Shown here piece after piece: positions 26,166 through 34,740 of a stretch of DNA of 64,000 nt. Origin of the DNA: Phaeodactylibacter luteus (GTDB lineage: Bacteria > Bacteroidota > Bacteroidia > Chitinophagales > Saprospiraceae). Every line of letters starts with the position of its first letter. The first letter of the stretch is position 1. The translations under genes and the position numbers were made by a program. Location of the stretch: NCBI RefSeq assembly GCF_007993045.1, contig NZ_VOOR01000008.1, forward strand, positions 99,449 to 163,448, written 5' to 3'. Under the pieces are notes generated by a model that worked only from the letters and a program-made list of their open reading frames with translations, did no database searches and had not been told where the DNA came from.

Positions 26166-26203
26166 CTAAGCCGGGGCGGAATGGCCATTCCGCCCCGGCT
26201 TAG
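26166..26203. repeat. Perfect 38-bp palindrome
   Basis: CTAAGCCGGGGCGGAATGG followed directly by its exact complement, with no loop bases. It is 25 bp past the stop of the aspartoacylase-like gene on the reverse strand. No U run follows in either direction, so a simple intrinsic terminator is not a good fit; a dimeric binding site or cruciform is possible. Confidence 0.7.
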
Positions 26204-26228
26204 CTCAGAGGTGCAGCCCGAACAGCCG

Positions 26229-27212
26229 CTATTGGTAGAGCCCCAGGTGGAGGATGCGCCCCCCAGTCTGATTGATAGGGCTGACGCTCTTCCCGATGAC
26301 GACCCCATCTGCCGGAGCGCGGTAGGTTTTGACATGATCGCCAAAAATATTGCGGAGGATAGCTACTTCCTGCCCGGCCCTCACCTGCTCAGTCACTGTG
26401 GGGTGGACCGTCAGTATGCCGCCGGTATCTGTATAGAGCCATCCGGAGTCTTGGCATAGGAATGCAGGCTTTTCCGGTGCTTCTACGTCTCCATCGGTCA
26501 TGCCCAAGTCGATCAGCAGGTTGTGTATGCCCGTCAGCCCTGAGCGGATATGCCCTTTTTGGAACGTGTTCGGGTTGCCTACTTCGAGGGTGATCGCATG
26601 TATGCCGAGGGCATCTGCAGCCCCCCTGAGGGTGCCGTCAGAAGGCGGGTTGTGAACGATGATCTGTGCATTTTGGAGCATGGCCATGCGCTGCGTGACC
26701 GGGTCGTTCATGTCGGCGCGGATATAGTAAGAGTTTACGCGGCCGAAACTTGCGGTGTGCAGGTCAAGCAGGTAGTCGAATTTACGGACAATCCAGTTGA
26801 CGATGCGGTACGCATAAACCTGGCTCACGTTGCCGTCAGGTTTGCCCGGCATGATATGGTTCAGGTCGGTGCCATCGATAAACCGGCGCTTTTTGCGCAA
26901 GAGGGAGGGTAGGTTGACCACGGGCACGCCCACGAGGGTGCCGCGCAGTTCTCGGGCTTTGACCTCCCGGAACAACCGCTGAATGACCGGTATGCCGTTG
27001 AGCTCATTGCCGTGTACTGCGGCAGTCAGCCCCACTACCGGGCCCGCTTCGGCACCTTTGGCAACAATAACCGGTACGAAAACAGGAAGGCCCATGCCAT
27101 CCGTAACGAGATGGAGCCAAAAACGGCGGGTTTCTCCAGCGGGTACCTCTTCGAGGTCGAGTTCCCGTATGACGGGCGCGTCATCGGGCAGGGCGGTAAA
27201 AGTAGGCTCCAT
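26229..27212 (-). CDS. Succinylglutamate desuccinylase/aspartoacylase family hydrolase
   Basis: 327 residues with the M14-like zinc fold: ligand pair in AVHGNELNG (residues about 65-73), third ligand in LLDLHTASFG, and catalytic Glu in ITLEVGNPN. Its C-terminal about 80 residues form the beta domain of this family. Such enzymes deacylate amino acids or remove terminal residues from small substrates; the substrate here is unknown. It is the last gene of a same-strand run with the SET (14 bp), oxygenase and small basic peptide genes, which suggests a shared role. Confidence 0.88.
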   Translation of the reverse strand: MEPTFTALPDDAPVIRELDLEEVPAGETRRFWLHLVTDGMGLPVFVPVIVAKGAEAGPVVGLTAAVHGNELNGIPVIQRLFREVKARELRGTLVGVPVVNLPSLLRKKRRFIDGTDLNHIMPGKPDGNVSQVYAYRIVNWIVRKFDYLLDLHTASFGRVNSYYIRADMNDPVTQRMAMLQNAQIIVHNPPSDGTLRGAADALGIHAITLEVGNPNTFQKGHIRSGLTGIHNLLIDLGMTDGDVEAPEKPAFLCQDSGWLYTDTGGILTVHPTVTEQVRAGQEVAILRNIFGDHVKTYRAPADGVVIGKSVSPINQTGGRILHLGLYQ

Positions 27213-27226
27213 AAATCGGGCAGATT

Positions 27227-27844
27227 TTATTGGTGTATGGCTTGCCCGTTCAGGCGGGCTTTCTCAGCTTTCAGTAAGTAAACAGAGCGGTATTCGCCGG
27301 GGTTTTGCCGAAAGGCTTCCAATTGTTGAAGGACTTCCTCGCTCAGCAGGGTTTTCAGGGGCTGCCCTACCTGCCAAAAGCCCGGCAATGCCTGTTTCAG
27401 TTTGATGTCCCATTCGGTAAAATAGTGGTCAAAGTCTTCGGGGGCAACCCGCCTGCGGCAAAGCGGTGAGCTGCAGGCTACCTCCATGCCCTGCTCCAAG
27501 TTGAAAATGCCATATTCGTCTGTAATCTCCTCCCCGGGCTGTATGTCGCGGATGGCAATTTCAAAACCATAGCCAGTGCTCATGGTATTGCAGTCGCAAC
27601 AGTGGTTGACGTATTTGGCAAAGTCCCAAGATACGATCCGGTAGCCCCGCTCATCGATGTAGGAGTACTTTTCAATAGCGGCTTGCATATCGGCACTGTG
27701 CAGGGCGTAGTCCTTAGGGGATACTTCCAGCTCAAGGCTGTCTTTGACATAAGTGACCGTGCCACGTGGGATGAAAGCTGTGGCAAAAACACCATAGCCT
27801 TTGTGGTCGTCAATGTATTGGATGCGCGTATGAGGGTGGATCAT
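27227..27844 (-). CDS. SET-domain protein methyltransferase
   Basis: 205 residues from the ATG at 27844. All SET hallmarks are in order: SAM loop KGYGVFATAFIPRGT (15-29), pseudoknot motif YVNHCCDCN (78-86), and GEEITDEYG (104-112), followed by a post-SET-like CSSPLC (124-129). SET enzymes methylate protein lysines. Bacterial SET proteins are scattered and their targets mostly unknown. It lies between a 2OG oxygenase and an aspartoacylase-like gene, with a Lys-rich 50-residue peptide at the head of the run. Confidence 0.9.
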   Translation of the reverse strand: MIHPHTRIQYIDDHKGYGVFATAFIPRGTVTYVKDSLELEVSPKDYALHSADMQAAIEKYSYIDERGYRIVSWDFAKYVNHCCDCNTMSTGYGFEIAIRDIQPGEEITDEYGIFNLEQGMEVACSSPLCRRRVAPEDFDHYFTEWDIKLKQALPGFWQVGQPLKTLLSEEVLQQLEAFRQNPGEYRSVYLLKAEKARLNGQAIHQ

Positions 27845-27911
27845 GGCAATAGAAGTTTGGGCTTCAGCGGCAGGCCGAAGCATAAGCGGTAAATGAAATA
27901 GTTGAAAAGCG

Positions 27912-28556
27912 CTAAAACAAGCGGGGCTCATCTTTCAGCCATCCGGTAATGCTACAGCGTTCCCTGCGGGCGACCTGTACCTCATGCTCTAGCACTTGGC
28001 TGTCGAAAAGGACAAGCCTGCCGGCCAGAGGGAGCAGGGTTTCGGTACGCTCGCTACCGTCGGGCTGTGGCAAGTAGAGCTGCAGCGCACCTCCGTCTTC
28101 TTCTTTCCAGCCCGGGTTGAGGTAACAAATAGCAGACAGCTTGCGGGACTGCGCCTGATGAAAAACGTCAAGATGACGCTTGTAAAACCCTCCCGGCTGG
28201 TATACGGCGAAGTGCATCTCCATATCCCTGATGCCCAAGAAGCAGGTCCGGTTCAGGTAGTCGGTCAGTGCCTGTAGGCGGGAAAAAAATACAGTGCAGC
28301 CCTCTGGAGGGTGGTCATGGTCGAGCCATTGTATATGGTCCTTGCGAATGTCCTGATTGACTTGGAAGCCGGCCTGCCGGCCAATGCCTGCAGGGTTGAA
28401 GCGCCCGGCATGCAGATTGTGGTGGAGCGTCTGTAGGATGTGGCCTACCTCTTCAGCAGAAAGGAAGTGGTCTAATACAGCGTACTGCTGACTGAGAAGG
28501 TCCTGTACGGCTTGTTCAAAGCGGAGCTCTTCCTTGGAAAGGGGTGTAACGGTCAT
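27912..28556 (-). CDS. 2-oxoglutarate/Fe(II) oxygenase, prolyl-4-hydroxylase (EGLN/PHD) type
   Basis: 214 residues. The iron triad is visible: His128 and Asp130 in GGFYKRHLDVF and His191 in VLEHEV; Arg200 in ERCSITGW binds 2-oxoglutarate. The context ICYLNPGWKEEDGGALQLY is characteristic of the PHD/EGLN-like prolyl hydroxylases that modify proteins. It starts 7 bp after the stop of the small basic peptide gene, which points to translational coupling, and is 67 bp upstream of the SET gene. A free-amino-acid hydroxylase is less likely by motif. Confidence 0.9.
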   Translation of the reverse strand: MTVTPLSKEELRFEQAVQDLLSQQYAVLDHFLSAEEVGHILQTLHHNLHAGRFNPAGIGRQAGFQVNQDIRKDHIQWLDHDHPPEGCTVFFSRLQALTDYLNRTCFLGIRDMEMHFAVYQPGGFYKRHLDVFHQAQSRKLSAICYLNPGWKEEDGGALQLYLPQPDGSERTETLLPLAGRLVLFDSQVLEHEVQVARRERCSITGWLKDEPRLF

Positions 28557-28563
28557 TAATGCC

Positions 28564-28716
28564 TTAATTGTCCTCGTCGTTGAGCCAGAACTGAGGGTGA
28601 TTGTACTTGGGTTTCTTGTTGGCCGCTGCTTTCCGGCGGCGTGGGGTAGGCTCTAACTGCTCCAGCACTTCCCGTTTTTTGTCTTGTTTTTTACTGTCTT
28701 TACCCTTCTTTGGCAT
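28564..28716 (-). CDS. Small Lys/Arg-rich protein (50 residues), unknown function
   Basis: 50 residues from the ATG at 28716; a longer frame from 28809 has AT-rich intergenic composition. The first half is strongly basic (MPKKGKDSKKQDKKRE), the middle has PTPRRRKAAANKKPK, and the C-terminus is aromatic/acidic (HPQFWLNDEDN). 15 of 50 residues are Lys or Arg, resembling a nucleic-acid-binding or histone-tail-like peptide. It is tightly linked (7 bp) to the oxygenase gene. It is short, so coding status rests on composition and operon position. Confidence 0.6.
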   Translation of the reverse strand: MPKKGKDSKKQDKKREVLEQLEPTPRRRKAAANKKPKYNHPQFWLNDEDN

Positions 28717-28842
28717 GGCAGTTTTTTTTGCTTCAAATAAATGCCCCGGAATCTGAATTAATTCTGAATTTTGTGGAAGCGGGTTGATTTTTTTTAAGCC
28801 CCGTGCCAACCTGCAGCCAAGTGCTCCACCAAACAGCGTGCG

Positions 28843-29517
28843 ATGAGGTGTTTATTATTGGAAAACCAAGAAGGGCAGCAACGGACCATTAAGCGCTATT
28901 TGCTGCACCAAGGTTGCGAGGTGGAGTCCGTGGTCGGGCTCCACCCCGGTGTGAGGAGAATGAATCAGTACACCTACGACATTGCGTTGGTGCAGGAGCC
29001 TTTCGAAAAGGGGGGCGTCCTCAACTTGGCGCATTGGCTACGGCAGCAGGACGGGCAGGCTGGCCTGATCTTGCTCATGGAGTCCAATCTGCCAGAACCG
29101 AGGATTCAGGCTTTGGAGGCTGGCTACGATGATGTTTTATCTGCCCCCTACCATTTGGGAGAGTGTTATGCCCGTATGCGGGCGGTAGTCCGCCGGCGCA
29201 CCAATCAGTACAAGCGGGAGCTACAATTGGGCGAGCTGCTGATCCTGCCCGATGAGCGCCGGGCGTTTGCTGCAGGCTTAGCGCTGCCGCTCACCCGCAA
29301 GGAGTTTGCACTGCTCTTCTTCCTGGCCCGCAACCGCAACCGCATCGTTACGAAAGAAATGATAGGGGAATACCTTTGGGGGGACGATATGGAAGATGCC
29401 GCCTCTTTTGATTTCTTGTACGCGCACCTGAAAAACCTACGGAAAAAGCTGCGGCAGGCGGGGCAGGAGCACTTGATAGAGACGGTGTATGGAGTGGGCT
29501 ACATCATCCGGGGCTGA
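28843..29517 (+). CDS. OmpR-type response regulator with degenerate receiver
   Basis: 224 residues. The C-terminal about 100 residues are a winged-helix output domain (LTRKEFALLFFLARNRNRIV ... AHLKNLRKKLRQ ... LIETVYGVGYIIRG). The N-terminal receiver keeps the fold but has lost its chemistry: the phospho-Asp site reads DIALVQEP (Gln51), the acidic pair reads LLLENQ, and the conserved Lys is Ala101 (SAPYHL). No histidine kinase is adjacent. It is probably phosphorylation-independent. It diverges from the peptide-oxygenase-SET operon and could control it (inference). Confidence 0.9.
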   Translation: MRCLLLENQEGQQRTIKRYLLHQGCEVESVVGLHPGVRRMNQYTYDIALVQEPFEKGGVLNLAHWLRQQDGQAGLILLMESNLPEPRIQALEAGYDDVLSAPYHLGECYARMRAVVRRRTNQYKRELQLGELLILPDERRAFAAGLALPLTRKEFALLFFLARNRNRIVTKEMIGEYLWGDDMEDAASFDFLYAHLKNLRKKLRQAGQEHLIETVYGVGYIIRG

Positions 29518-29522
29518 ACATA

Positions 29523-31508
29523 CTACTTTTCCAGCACCGTAATCTGTATTTCCACCCGCCGGTTGAACTCCTTGGGGCGGTCATCTTTTACCGAGCCCTT
29601 GCCTTCCATATAGAAGTGGTCTACCTCCAGCCCTTCGTTCATGATCACCAAGGCGATGGCCTTGGCCCGCTCTTCGGATAATTTCAGGTTGTAAACGTCA
29701 GTGCCTACATCGTCCGAAAAACCTACGATCTTGATATCCTGTACTTCCTTCTTTTTGATAGGCTCAAGGAAGCGGAGGAGTTTTTCCTGCTCATCTGGCA
29801 CAATCTTAGACTCATCAAAGCCAAAGTAAAGGGCCTGCGTATACACTTTAGGCGTCTTTCTGGGCCCCTTCACTGCGAGCTCCCGGAGCGTATCTGGTAC
29901 GGCTTCGGGCGCCAGCTCGGGGGTGTCGAAGGTAGACTGCAGCAGCAGTTCAATGGTGTAGTACTGCCGGTTGTCCCATTTGGGGATGATGAACTGGTTC
30001 TGGTAAGGATGGAAGAATTTTTTATCTACCCGCGTGTAGAGGGTATCCCCTGCAGGCACACAAAGGAAAAAACGCCCGTCCTGCCCTACCGTTACATTAG
30101 GCCAGCCTTCTATCTCAACGGTAGCACGGGTCGTCATATCGAGGGCATGGTCAATCACAAAGCCTTCCACAAAAGTCATTGGTTTGGAGAACAACTGGGA
30201 GTCGAGCCGGAAGCGGTAGATATCGAGCCCGCCCAAGTTGCTTTCTGGCCGGTCGGAAGCGAAGTAGCCGGTTTGCCCATCGGCTGTGAGGTAGAAGCCC
30301 AGCTCCCGGAAAGCTGAGTTGACCGGAGGCCCCAAGTTGATGGGGGCAGCCCACGAGCCATCCGGCTCCCGCCAGCTCATGAAAATGTCTTGGTCCCCTA
30401 AGCCTGGGTGGCCGTTAGAAGCGAAATAGAGGGTTTGCCCATCGTTGGTGATGTATGGGGCTTCTTCGTCCAAGTCGGTATTGATTTTTGCCCCAAGGTT
30501 TTTGGCATCGCCCCAGGTGCCGTCGTCTTGCCGGTGGGCTGCCCAAATGTCCGTGCCTCCTGCCCCGCCTTCCCGGTTGCTGGCGAAGTAGAGGGTCCGC
30601 CCATCACAGCTGATGGCCGCCTGCGATTCCCACCGGCCGGAATTCACAAACCCTTTCACCGGGCCCATTGTGCTGACGGCGGCATCCGCGTCCAGCTCTA
30701 CCTCCCAAAGGTCGCAGCTGCCAAGCACCCCTTCCCGCCCACAGACGGTGTAGAAGAGCCGCCGCCCGTCGCGTACCAGCGTAGACATGCCCTCATCTGT
30801 CCGGGTGTTCAGGTCTTTCACAGGGCGGGGGCGCGACCAAGCCTGCCCCTCCCACAGGCTTTCATACAAGTCTTCGTCACCGTTTTCCGTCTTGCGGGTA
30901 AAGTACAGCCGCTTCTGATCGTTAGTCAGGAATGGGAAATAATCATCTGCTTGGGTATTAATGCCATTGCCCACGTTCTCTACTTCCGTGATGTTAATGA
31001 ACTTGACCGAGTCGATAGAGACTTCGCAAGCTTTGATGCTCGCCGGCAGCTTACTGAGGTAGGCGGTTTCCCTGGCCAGCTCTTTCTCGGTGTTCAGGCT
31101 CAGGGTGAAGAGCCCTTGCTCTTGCAGCGCCTTGAATTTTTTGAAATAATGGATAGCTTCCTCTGGCTGCCCCGATTTGTACAGCACCTGCCCGGCTTCA
31201 AAATAGAGGGCCCGGGAAAACAGAGAGTCGGAGCTGAGGACGGTAGTATAGGCCTCGGCGGCTTCCCGGTATTGCCTCAGCAGCTCATGACAAACGCCGG
31301 CTCCGCGCCGGGCCGCGCTGAGCCCCGGGTCTGCTTTTAAGGCCCGGCGGAAATGCCGCAGCGCTTGTTCGGCTTTGCCTGCTATCAGTGCGGCTTCTCC
31401 TGCCTGGTATTGCTCAATGGCAATGGCTTTGGCGGTTGGCTGTGCGGATGAGGGTAGGGCTAAGCTCAGAAAACTGGCTAGGAAGGTTGCCAGCAGCAAA
31501 CGATTCAT
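29523..31508 (-). CDS. OmpA-family protein with TPR and PD40 propeller
   Basis: 661 residues from the ATG at 31508 (MNRLLLATFLASFLSLALPSSAQ, signal peptide). Order: TPR repeats (about 25-130), WD40-like PD40 beta-propeller repeats (about 190-440; RLYFTRKTENGDEDLYES, TLYFASNREGGAGGTDIW, TLYFASNGHPGLGDQDIF), a carboxypeptidase-regulatory-like domain (about 450-520) and an OmpA C-terminal peptidoglycan-binding domain (KIVGFSDDVGTDVYNLKLSE). This layout is common in Bacteroidota and resembles PorE of the T9SS; that role is possible but not shown. Confidence 0.9.
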   Translation of the reverse strand: MNRLLLATFLASFLSLALPSSAQPTAKAIAIEQYQAGEAALIAGKAEQALRHFRRALKADPGLSAARRGAGVCHELLRQYREAAEAYTTVLSSDSLFSRALYFEAGQVLYKSGQPEEAIHYFKKFKALQEQGLFTLSLNTEKELARETAYLSKLPASIKACEVSIDSVKFINITEVENVGNGINTQADDYFPFLTNDQKRLYFTRKTENGDEDLYESLWEGQAWSRPRPVKDLNTRTDEGMSTLVRDGRRLFYTVCGREGVLGSCDLWEVELDADAAVSTMGPVKGFVNSGRWESQAAISCDGRTLYFASNREGGAGGTDIWAAHRQDDGTWGDAKNLGAKINTDLDEEAPYITNDGQTLYFASNGHPGLGDQDIFMSWREPDGSWAAPINLGPPVNSAFRELGFYLTADGQTGYFASDRPESNLGGLDIYRFRLDSQLFSKPMTFVEGFVIDHALDMTTRATVEIEGWPNVTVGQDGRFFLCVPAGDTLYTRVDKKFFHPYQNQFIIPKWDNRQYYTIELLLQSTFDTPELAPEAVPDTLRELAVKGPRKTPKVYTQALYFGFDESKIVPDEQEKLLRFLEPIKKKEVQDIKIVGFSDDVGTDVYNLKLSEERAKAIALVIMNEGLEVDHFYMEGKGSVKDDRPKEFNRRVEIQITVLEK

Positions 31509-31562
31509 AGCAGGGCGGTTTATGGGATTGAGAAGGAGGATTAAACGGCTGACGCTGCATAG

Positions 31563-31570
31563 CAAAACTA
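31563..31570 (-). promoter_or_regulatory. Promoter -7 element of the OmpA-family gene (TAGTTTTG, reverse strand)
   Basis: The complement of 31563-31570 matches TAnnTTTG, 54 bp before the ATG at 31508. No clear -33 element. Confidence 0.4.
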
Positions 31571-31706
31571 ATCGTTTTTTTGCTAATGTTTGGTTGCTTG
31601 CCAGATTTACTTGAGGCGGATAGGGGCGGCAAGCGCAAACAAAACAAACCTGCTCCTGAGGCCGTTCTACGTCAGTAGGATTGATTACGGGCCAAACGTT
31701 TATGCC

Positions 31707-32576
31707 ATGCCAATTGCTTGCTATCGTACCTTCGCATTCTTTCTGTTTCTAGCAGCCAACGTTTCTGTTTTGGCTCAAGCCGATTTGCCTGACCGCAGCC
31801 CAAGGGCTTCCATTGCCCGAGATATTGGGTATACTGCTATTGGCATCAGCTACAGCTCCCCTTCGGTGGGTGGGCGAGAGATATGGGGCAGCTTGGTGCC
31901 TTACGGAAAAGTCTGGCGGGCTGGGGCCAACCGCGCCACTACCCTTACCCTCAGCACCGCAGCCTTGGTCAATGGCGAGCCCATCGCAGCTGGCGCTTAC
32001 GCCCTGTTCCTCATCCCCCGCAGTGCCGATAGCACTTGGACCCTCATCCTCAACCGGGATACCAGCCTTTGGGGCGCTTACGGCTATGACGCTGGCCAAG
32101 ACGTGCTGCGCACAGAGCTCGAAGCAAAATTCGCCCGTACCTCAAACGAAGAGCACCTGAAGTACGATATCGTGCCCCAGAATATTGAAAATGGGTATTT
32201 GCTGCTCAGCTGGGAAAAACTGCGCCTTTACGTCCCTATCAAAGTGGAAACGATGGAGCGGGCAGTGGCAGAAATACAAGAGGCTATTGCCGCAGCTCCA
32301 ACAGAATCGGAGTGGGAAGTCTATGCTCAAGCAGCAGAGTTCCTATTGTGGGCAGGCACGCCTGGCCCTGCTTTGCAATACGCAAAGAAAGTCATGCAAG
32401 CCAAGCCTTCGCCCAAAGCCCGGTGGCGCTTGTCCAGAGCGTACGCCGCAGTAGGCGATTTCAGCCAAGCAATAGACGCTGCCCAAAGCTTAAAGAAAGG
32501 GGAAGAGGGCAAGGCATTCTACGAAGCCCACAAGGTAGAAGTCGATAACGCGCTCCGCAATTGGCAGTCAAAATAG
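31707..32576 (+). CDS. DUF2911 domain protein
   Basis: 289 residues from the ATG at 31707, where a signal peptide begins (MPIACYRTFAFFLFLAANVSVLAQ). The DUF2911 pattern fills about 30-180: IGISYSSPSVGGREIWGSLVPYG, KVWRAGANRATTLTL, INGEPIAAGAYALFLIP-like. The remaining about 100 residues are TPR-like helices. Function of DUF2911 is unknown; it is a widespread secreted domain in Bacteroidota. Its stop overlaps by 9 bp the 3' end of the convergent DUF3575 gene. Confidence 0.88.
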   Translation: MPIACYRTFAFFLFLAANVSVLAQADLPDRSPRASIARDIGYTAIGISYSSPSVGGREIWGSLVPYGKVWRAGANRATTLTLSTAALVNGEPIAAGAYALFLIPRSADSTWTLILNRDTSLWGAYGYDAGQDVLRTELEAKFARTSNEEHLKYDIVPQNIENGYLLLSWEKLRLYVPIKVETMERAVAEIQEAIAAAPTESEWEVYAQAAEFLLWAGTPGPALQYAKKVMQAKPSPKARWRLSRAYAAVGDFSQAIDAAQSLKKGEEGKAFYEAHKVEVDNALRNWQSK

Positions 32577-33251
32577 CGCATAGCCCAGCGCGAGCGATAG
32601 CAGCCCCCCAACACGCGACCGGTCGCCGTCCACTGTTTGAGGGTTGAAATAGGGGGAGCCATTGGTGATGAAAAAGGCATCTTCAGGATAGCCAAAATAC
32701 TTTTCTTTACGCCAGACCCTGCCCAAGCCCGCACTGCCTTCAAAAAAGAACTTTCCTACTGTGGCAAACCGTATGCCAAAGCTCAAATAAAGCCCTTGCC
32801 GCTGCAGGCTGCCGTCGTATACTATCCGGCGGTTGTATGCCAGCTGCCCCTCCGGAGCGTAGCGCCAGTCGCCGGCTATATCTAAATTGGCAGACTGATA
32901 GCGGTACAGCGCCTCTAGGAAAAACCGGGTGCCCGCCTCCTCGTAATAAAAACGTATTGAGGGCTGTACGCGGTAGCCCCGGTGCCGGCTAGTCTCCGCT
33001 GCTGACATCCCCGTGGAAGCAGGAAGCAGCCAACCTCCCTCCAGCTGTGCGGTAAACTGATTGGAGAGCTTCAGCTCGGCGCTCAAATTTGCAGTAGGCA
33101 GCTCCGGGCCTAGCAAGGAGAGCAGGTTCGTCTTTAGCCCCAGTACAGGCAGCTGTATGCGGTCTGTTTTCTGAGCCAAAGCCTGGCCTGAGGAAATAAA
33201 TAGCAACAGGAGCGCAAGCGCTCCTGTGCGGAAAGATCTTGGTACAAACAT
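32568..33251 (-). CDS. Outer-membrane barrel protein, DUF3575 type
   Basis: 227 residues from the ATG at 33251 (MFVPRSFRTGALALLLLF ... signal peptide ending QALAQ). The DUF3575 pattern KTNLLSLLGPELPTANLSAE occurs right after the signal, and the rest alternates as beta strands ending LSLALGYALF, a barrel closing strand. It is the third gene of an operon with two LVIVD lipoproteins, 4 bp after the preceding stop. Confidence 0.82.
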   Translation of the reverse strand: MFVPRSFRTGALALLLLFISSGQALAQKTDRIQLPVLGLKTNLLSLLGPELPTANLSAELKLSNQFTAQLEGGWLLPASTGMSAAETSRHRGYRVQPSIRFYYEEAGTRFFLEALYRYQSANLDIAGDWRYAPEGQLAYNRRIVYDGSLQRQGLYLSFGIRFATVGKFFFEGSAGLGRVWRKEKYFGYPEDAFFITNGSPYFNPQTVDGDRSRVGGLLSLALGYALF

Positions 33252-33255
33252 ACAA

Positions 33256-34017
33256 TCAGGCACCAATGGTGATTTCAGAAAGCACGGTAATATTGTCTAG
33301 GTCGGTATAGTCCAGCTGCAGCAGGCGGTCAGGGCCCACCACGAGCAGCGTGCCCTGCAAGGGGATCACGTCCACCGCATTGATGTCCGAAAGGTATTTG
33401 ATCTCCTGTGGCGCTTCAGGGCTGGACAAGTCGAAAACCCGAAGCCCGTTGATGCCCTCGCAAACGAATAGCGTCTGCCCATCGAGCCCAAGCCCATAGG
33501 GGCTTTCCATGGCAAAACTATTGACCAGTTGAGGGTCTTCAATATTTTGGATGTTCACGATGTCCAAGGTGTTGGCAGCCCCTGCAGCAGCCTCTCGGCA
33601 GCCAGCCGCGCGCAGCGTCACATACGCATAGTTCTCGTTGGCTACTACCGGATCGCAGCTCACAATGTGCTCATAACTGGAAACATAAGCTGGTACGCCA
33701 TTGCTCTGTACGCGATAGATGAACAGCCCGCGCTGTGTGCCCAGGAGCAGATGGTCCTTGAGCGGGAAGATGGTCTCTACCCCTTGTGTCACCACGGTCT
33801 CGTCCACCGGTTCGGGGGCTTCCGGCTCGCTGATGTCAATCGTCACCAAGCGGGTATTGTCTACGGTGTACAAGAAGTCGCCAAGGATAGTGAAGCGGGC
33901 CAGGGATCCGCCTATCCCAGTGCCCGAAGGCGCTACCAGCGAAGCCGAGTCGCTGCTTTCTGCACAACCGGCCAGTATGCCCAGCCCGATCAGGGCGATT
34001 AGTATCTTTTTCATCAT
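33256..34017 (-). CDS. LVIVD-repeat lipoprotein (longer paralogue)
   Basis: 253 residues; lipobox LAGC at residues 15-18. The mature part is made of LVIVD-type beta-propeller repeats: LYTVDNTRLVTIDISEPEAP, TLDIVNIQNIEDPQLVNS, LFVCEGINGLRVFDLSSPEAP. These repeats are usually surface-exposed and may bind ligands or adhere. It follows the shorter LVIVD lipoprotein by 21 bp. Confidence 0.85.
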   Translation of the reverse strand: MMKKILIALIGLGILAGCAESSDSASLVAPSGTGIGGSLARFTILGDFLYTVDNTRLVTIDISEPEAPEPVDETVVTQGVETIFPLKDHLLLGTQRGLFIYRVQSNGVPAYVSSYEHIVSCDPVVANENYAYVTLRAAGCREAAAGAANTLDIVNIQNIEDPQLVNSFAMESPYGLGLDGQTLFVCEGINGLRVFDLSSPEAPQEIKYLSDINAVDVIPLQGTLLVVGPDRLLQLDYTDLDNITVLSEITIGA

Positions 34018-34038
34018 TTTTAGTTTCAGGATTAAGGT

Positions 34039-34569
34039 TTACCGCCAGCACTCTGGGCGGATAAGGTTTTTTTCGGACCAGCCTACAATACTGCCCATAT
34101 TAGGGTCCGGGCATTCGAAAAAGCCGGTATACCCGGCCGGCAGCTCGAGGCCCGAAGCCGGGAACACCCCCGGTGTCCGGCTGATGACCGATACATTGCG
34201 CACATCGCTGATGTCCAGCGCGACCAGGTCGGAAAGGTTGTTGGCAAACAGGACGTTGCCCTTGATGGCAATATCGGAGTTGCCCGTAATGCTGATGAAT
34301 GCAATGGGCTCCGGTTGTGCCGGGTCCCGGTTGTCGATCACGTGTATGCCGCGCTGCGCCTCGCCCACAAAGATCAGGCTATCTTTGTAGTAGATTTTAT
34401 TGAGCTCCACAATGCCCTGCGGCGGGCCGCTCTCAATCGTCTGCCACTCGCCCTCCGCATACACCGGCGCCAGCCCCACCGTTTCCTCCGGGATTTCCGT
34501 CAATGGCTCATAGCAGGCCGAAAGCGAGACCGCGAACAGCACAAAAATAAAATATGCTCGTCTCATCAA
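34039..34569 (-). CDS. LVIVD-repeat lipoprotein (short paralogue)
   Basis: 176 residues; lipoprotein signal with SLSAC lipobox. About two LVIVD-like repeats (LIFVGEAQRGIHVIDNRDPA, NNLSDLVALDISDVRNVSV), too few for a closed propeller by itself. First gene of the operon; its product may assemble with the longer paralogue and the barrel protein (inference). Confidence 0.82.
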   Translation of the reverse strand: MMRRAYFIFVLFAVSLSACYEPLTEIPEETVGLAPVYAEGEWQTIESGPPQGIVELNKIYYKDSLIFVGEAQRGIHVIDNRDPAQPEPIAFISITGNSDIAIKGNVLFANNLSDLVALDISDVRNVSVISRTPGVFPASGLELPAGYTGFFECPDPNMGSIVGWSEKNLIRPECWR

Positions 34570-34740
34570 AGGTTGTTTTTAATGATCAGGCCGCACGGCC
34601 CTATTGCAGATTAACCAAACGTAGAAAAGCAGTTCAGGGTATGTACTGCTCGATAAGGTTAAGACGGTGCTATCCGGGCAAAAGGTTGGGGCCGCTGCTC
34701 ATTTTTTGGATTCCTCCCCTCTACAGCAGTAGGGACAGCT

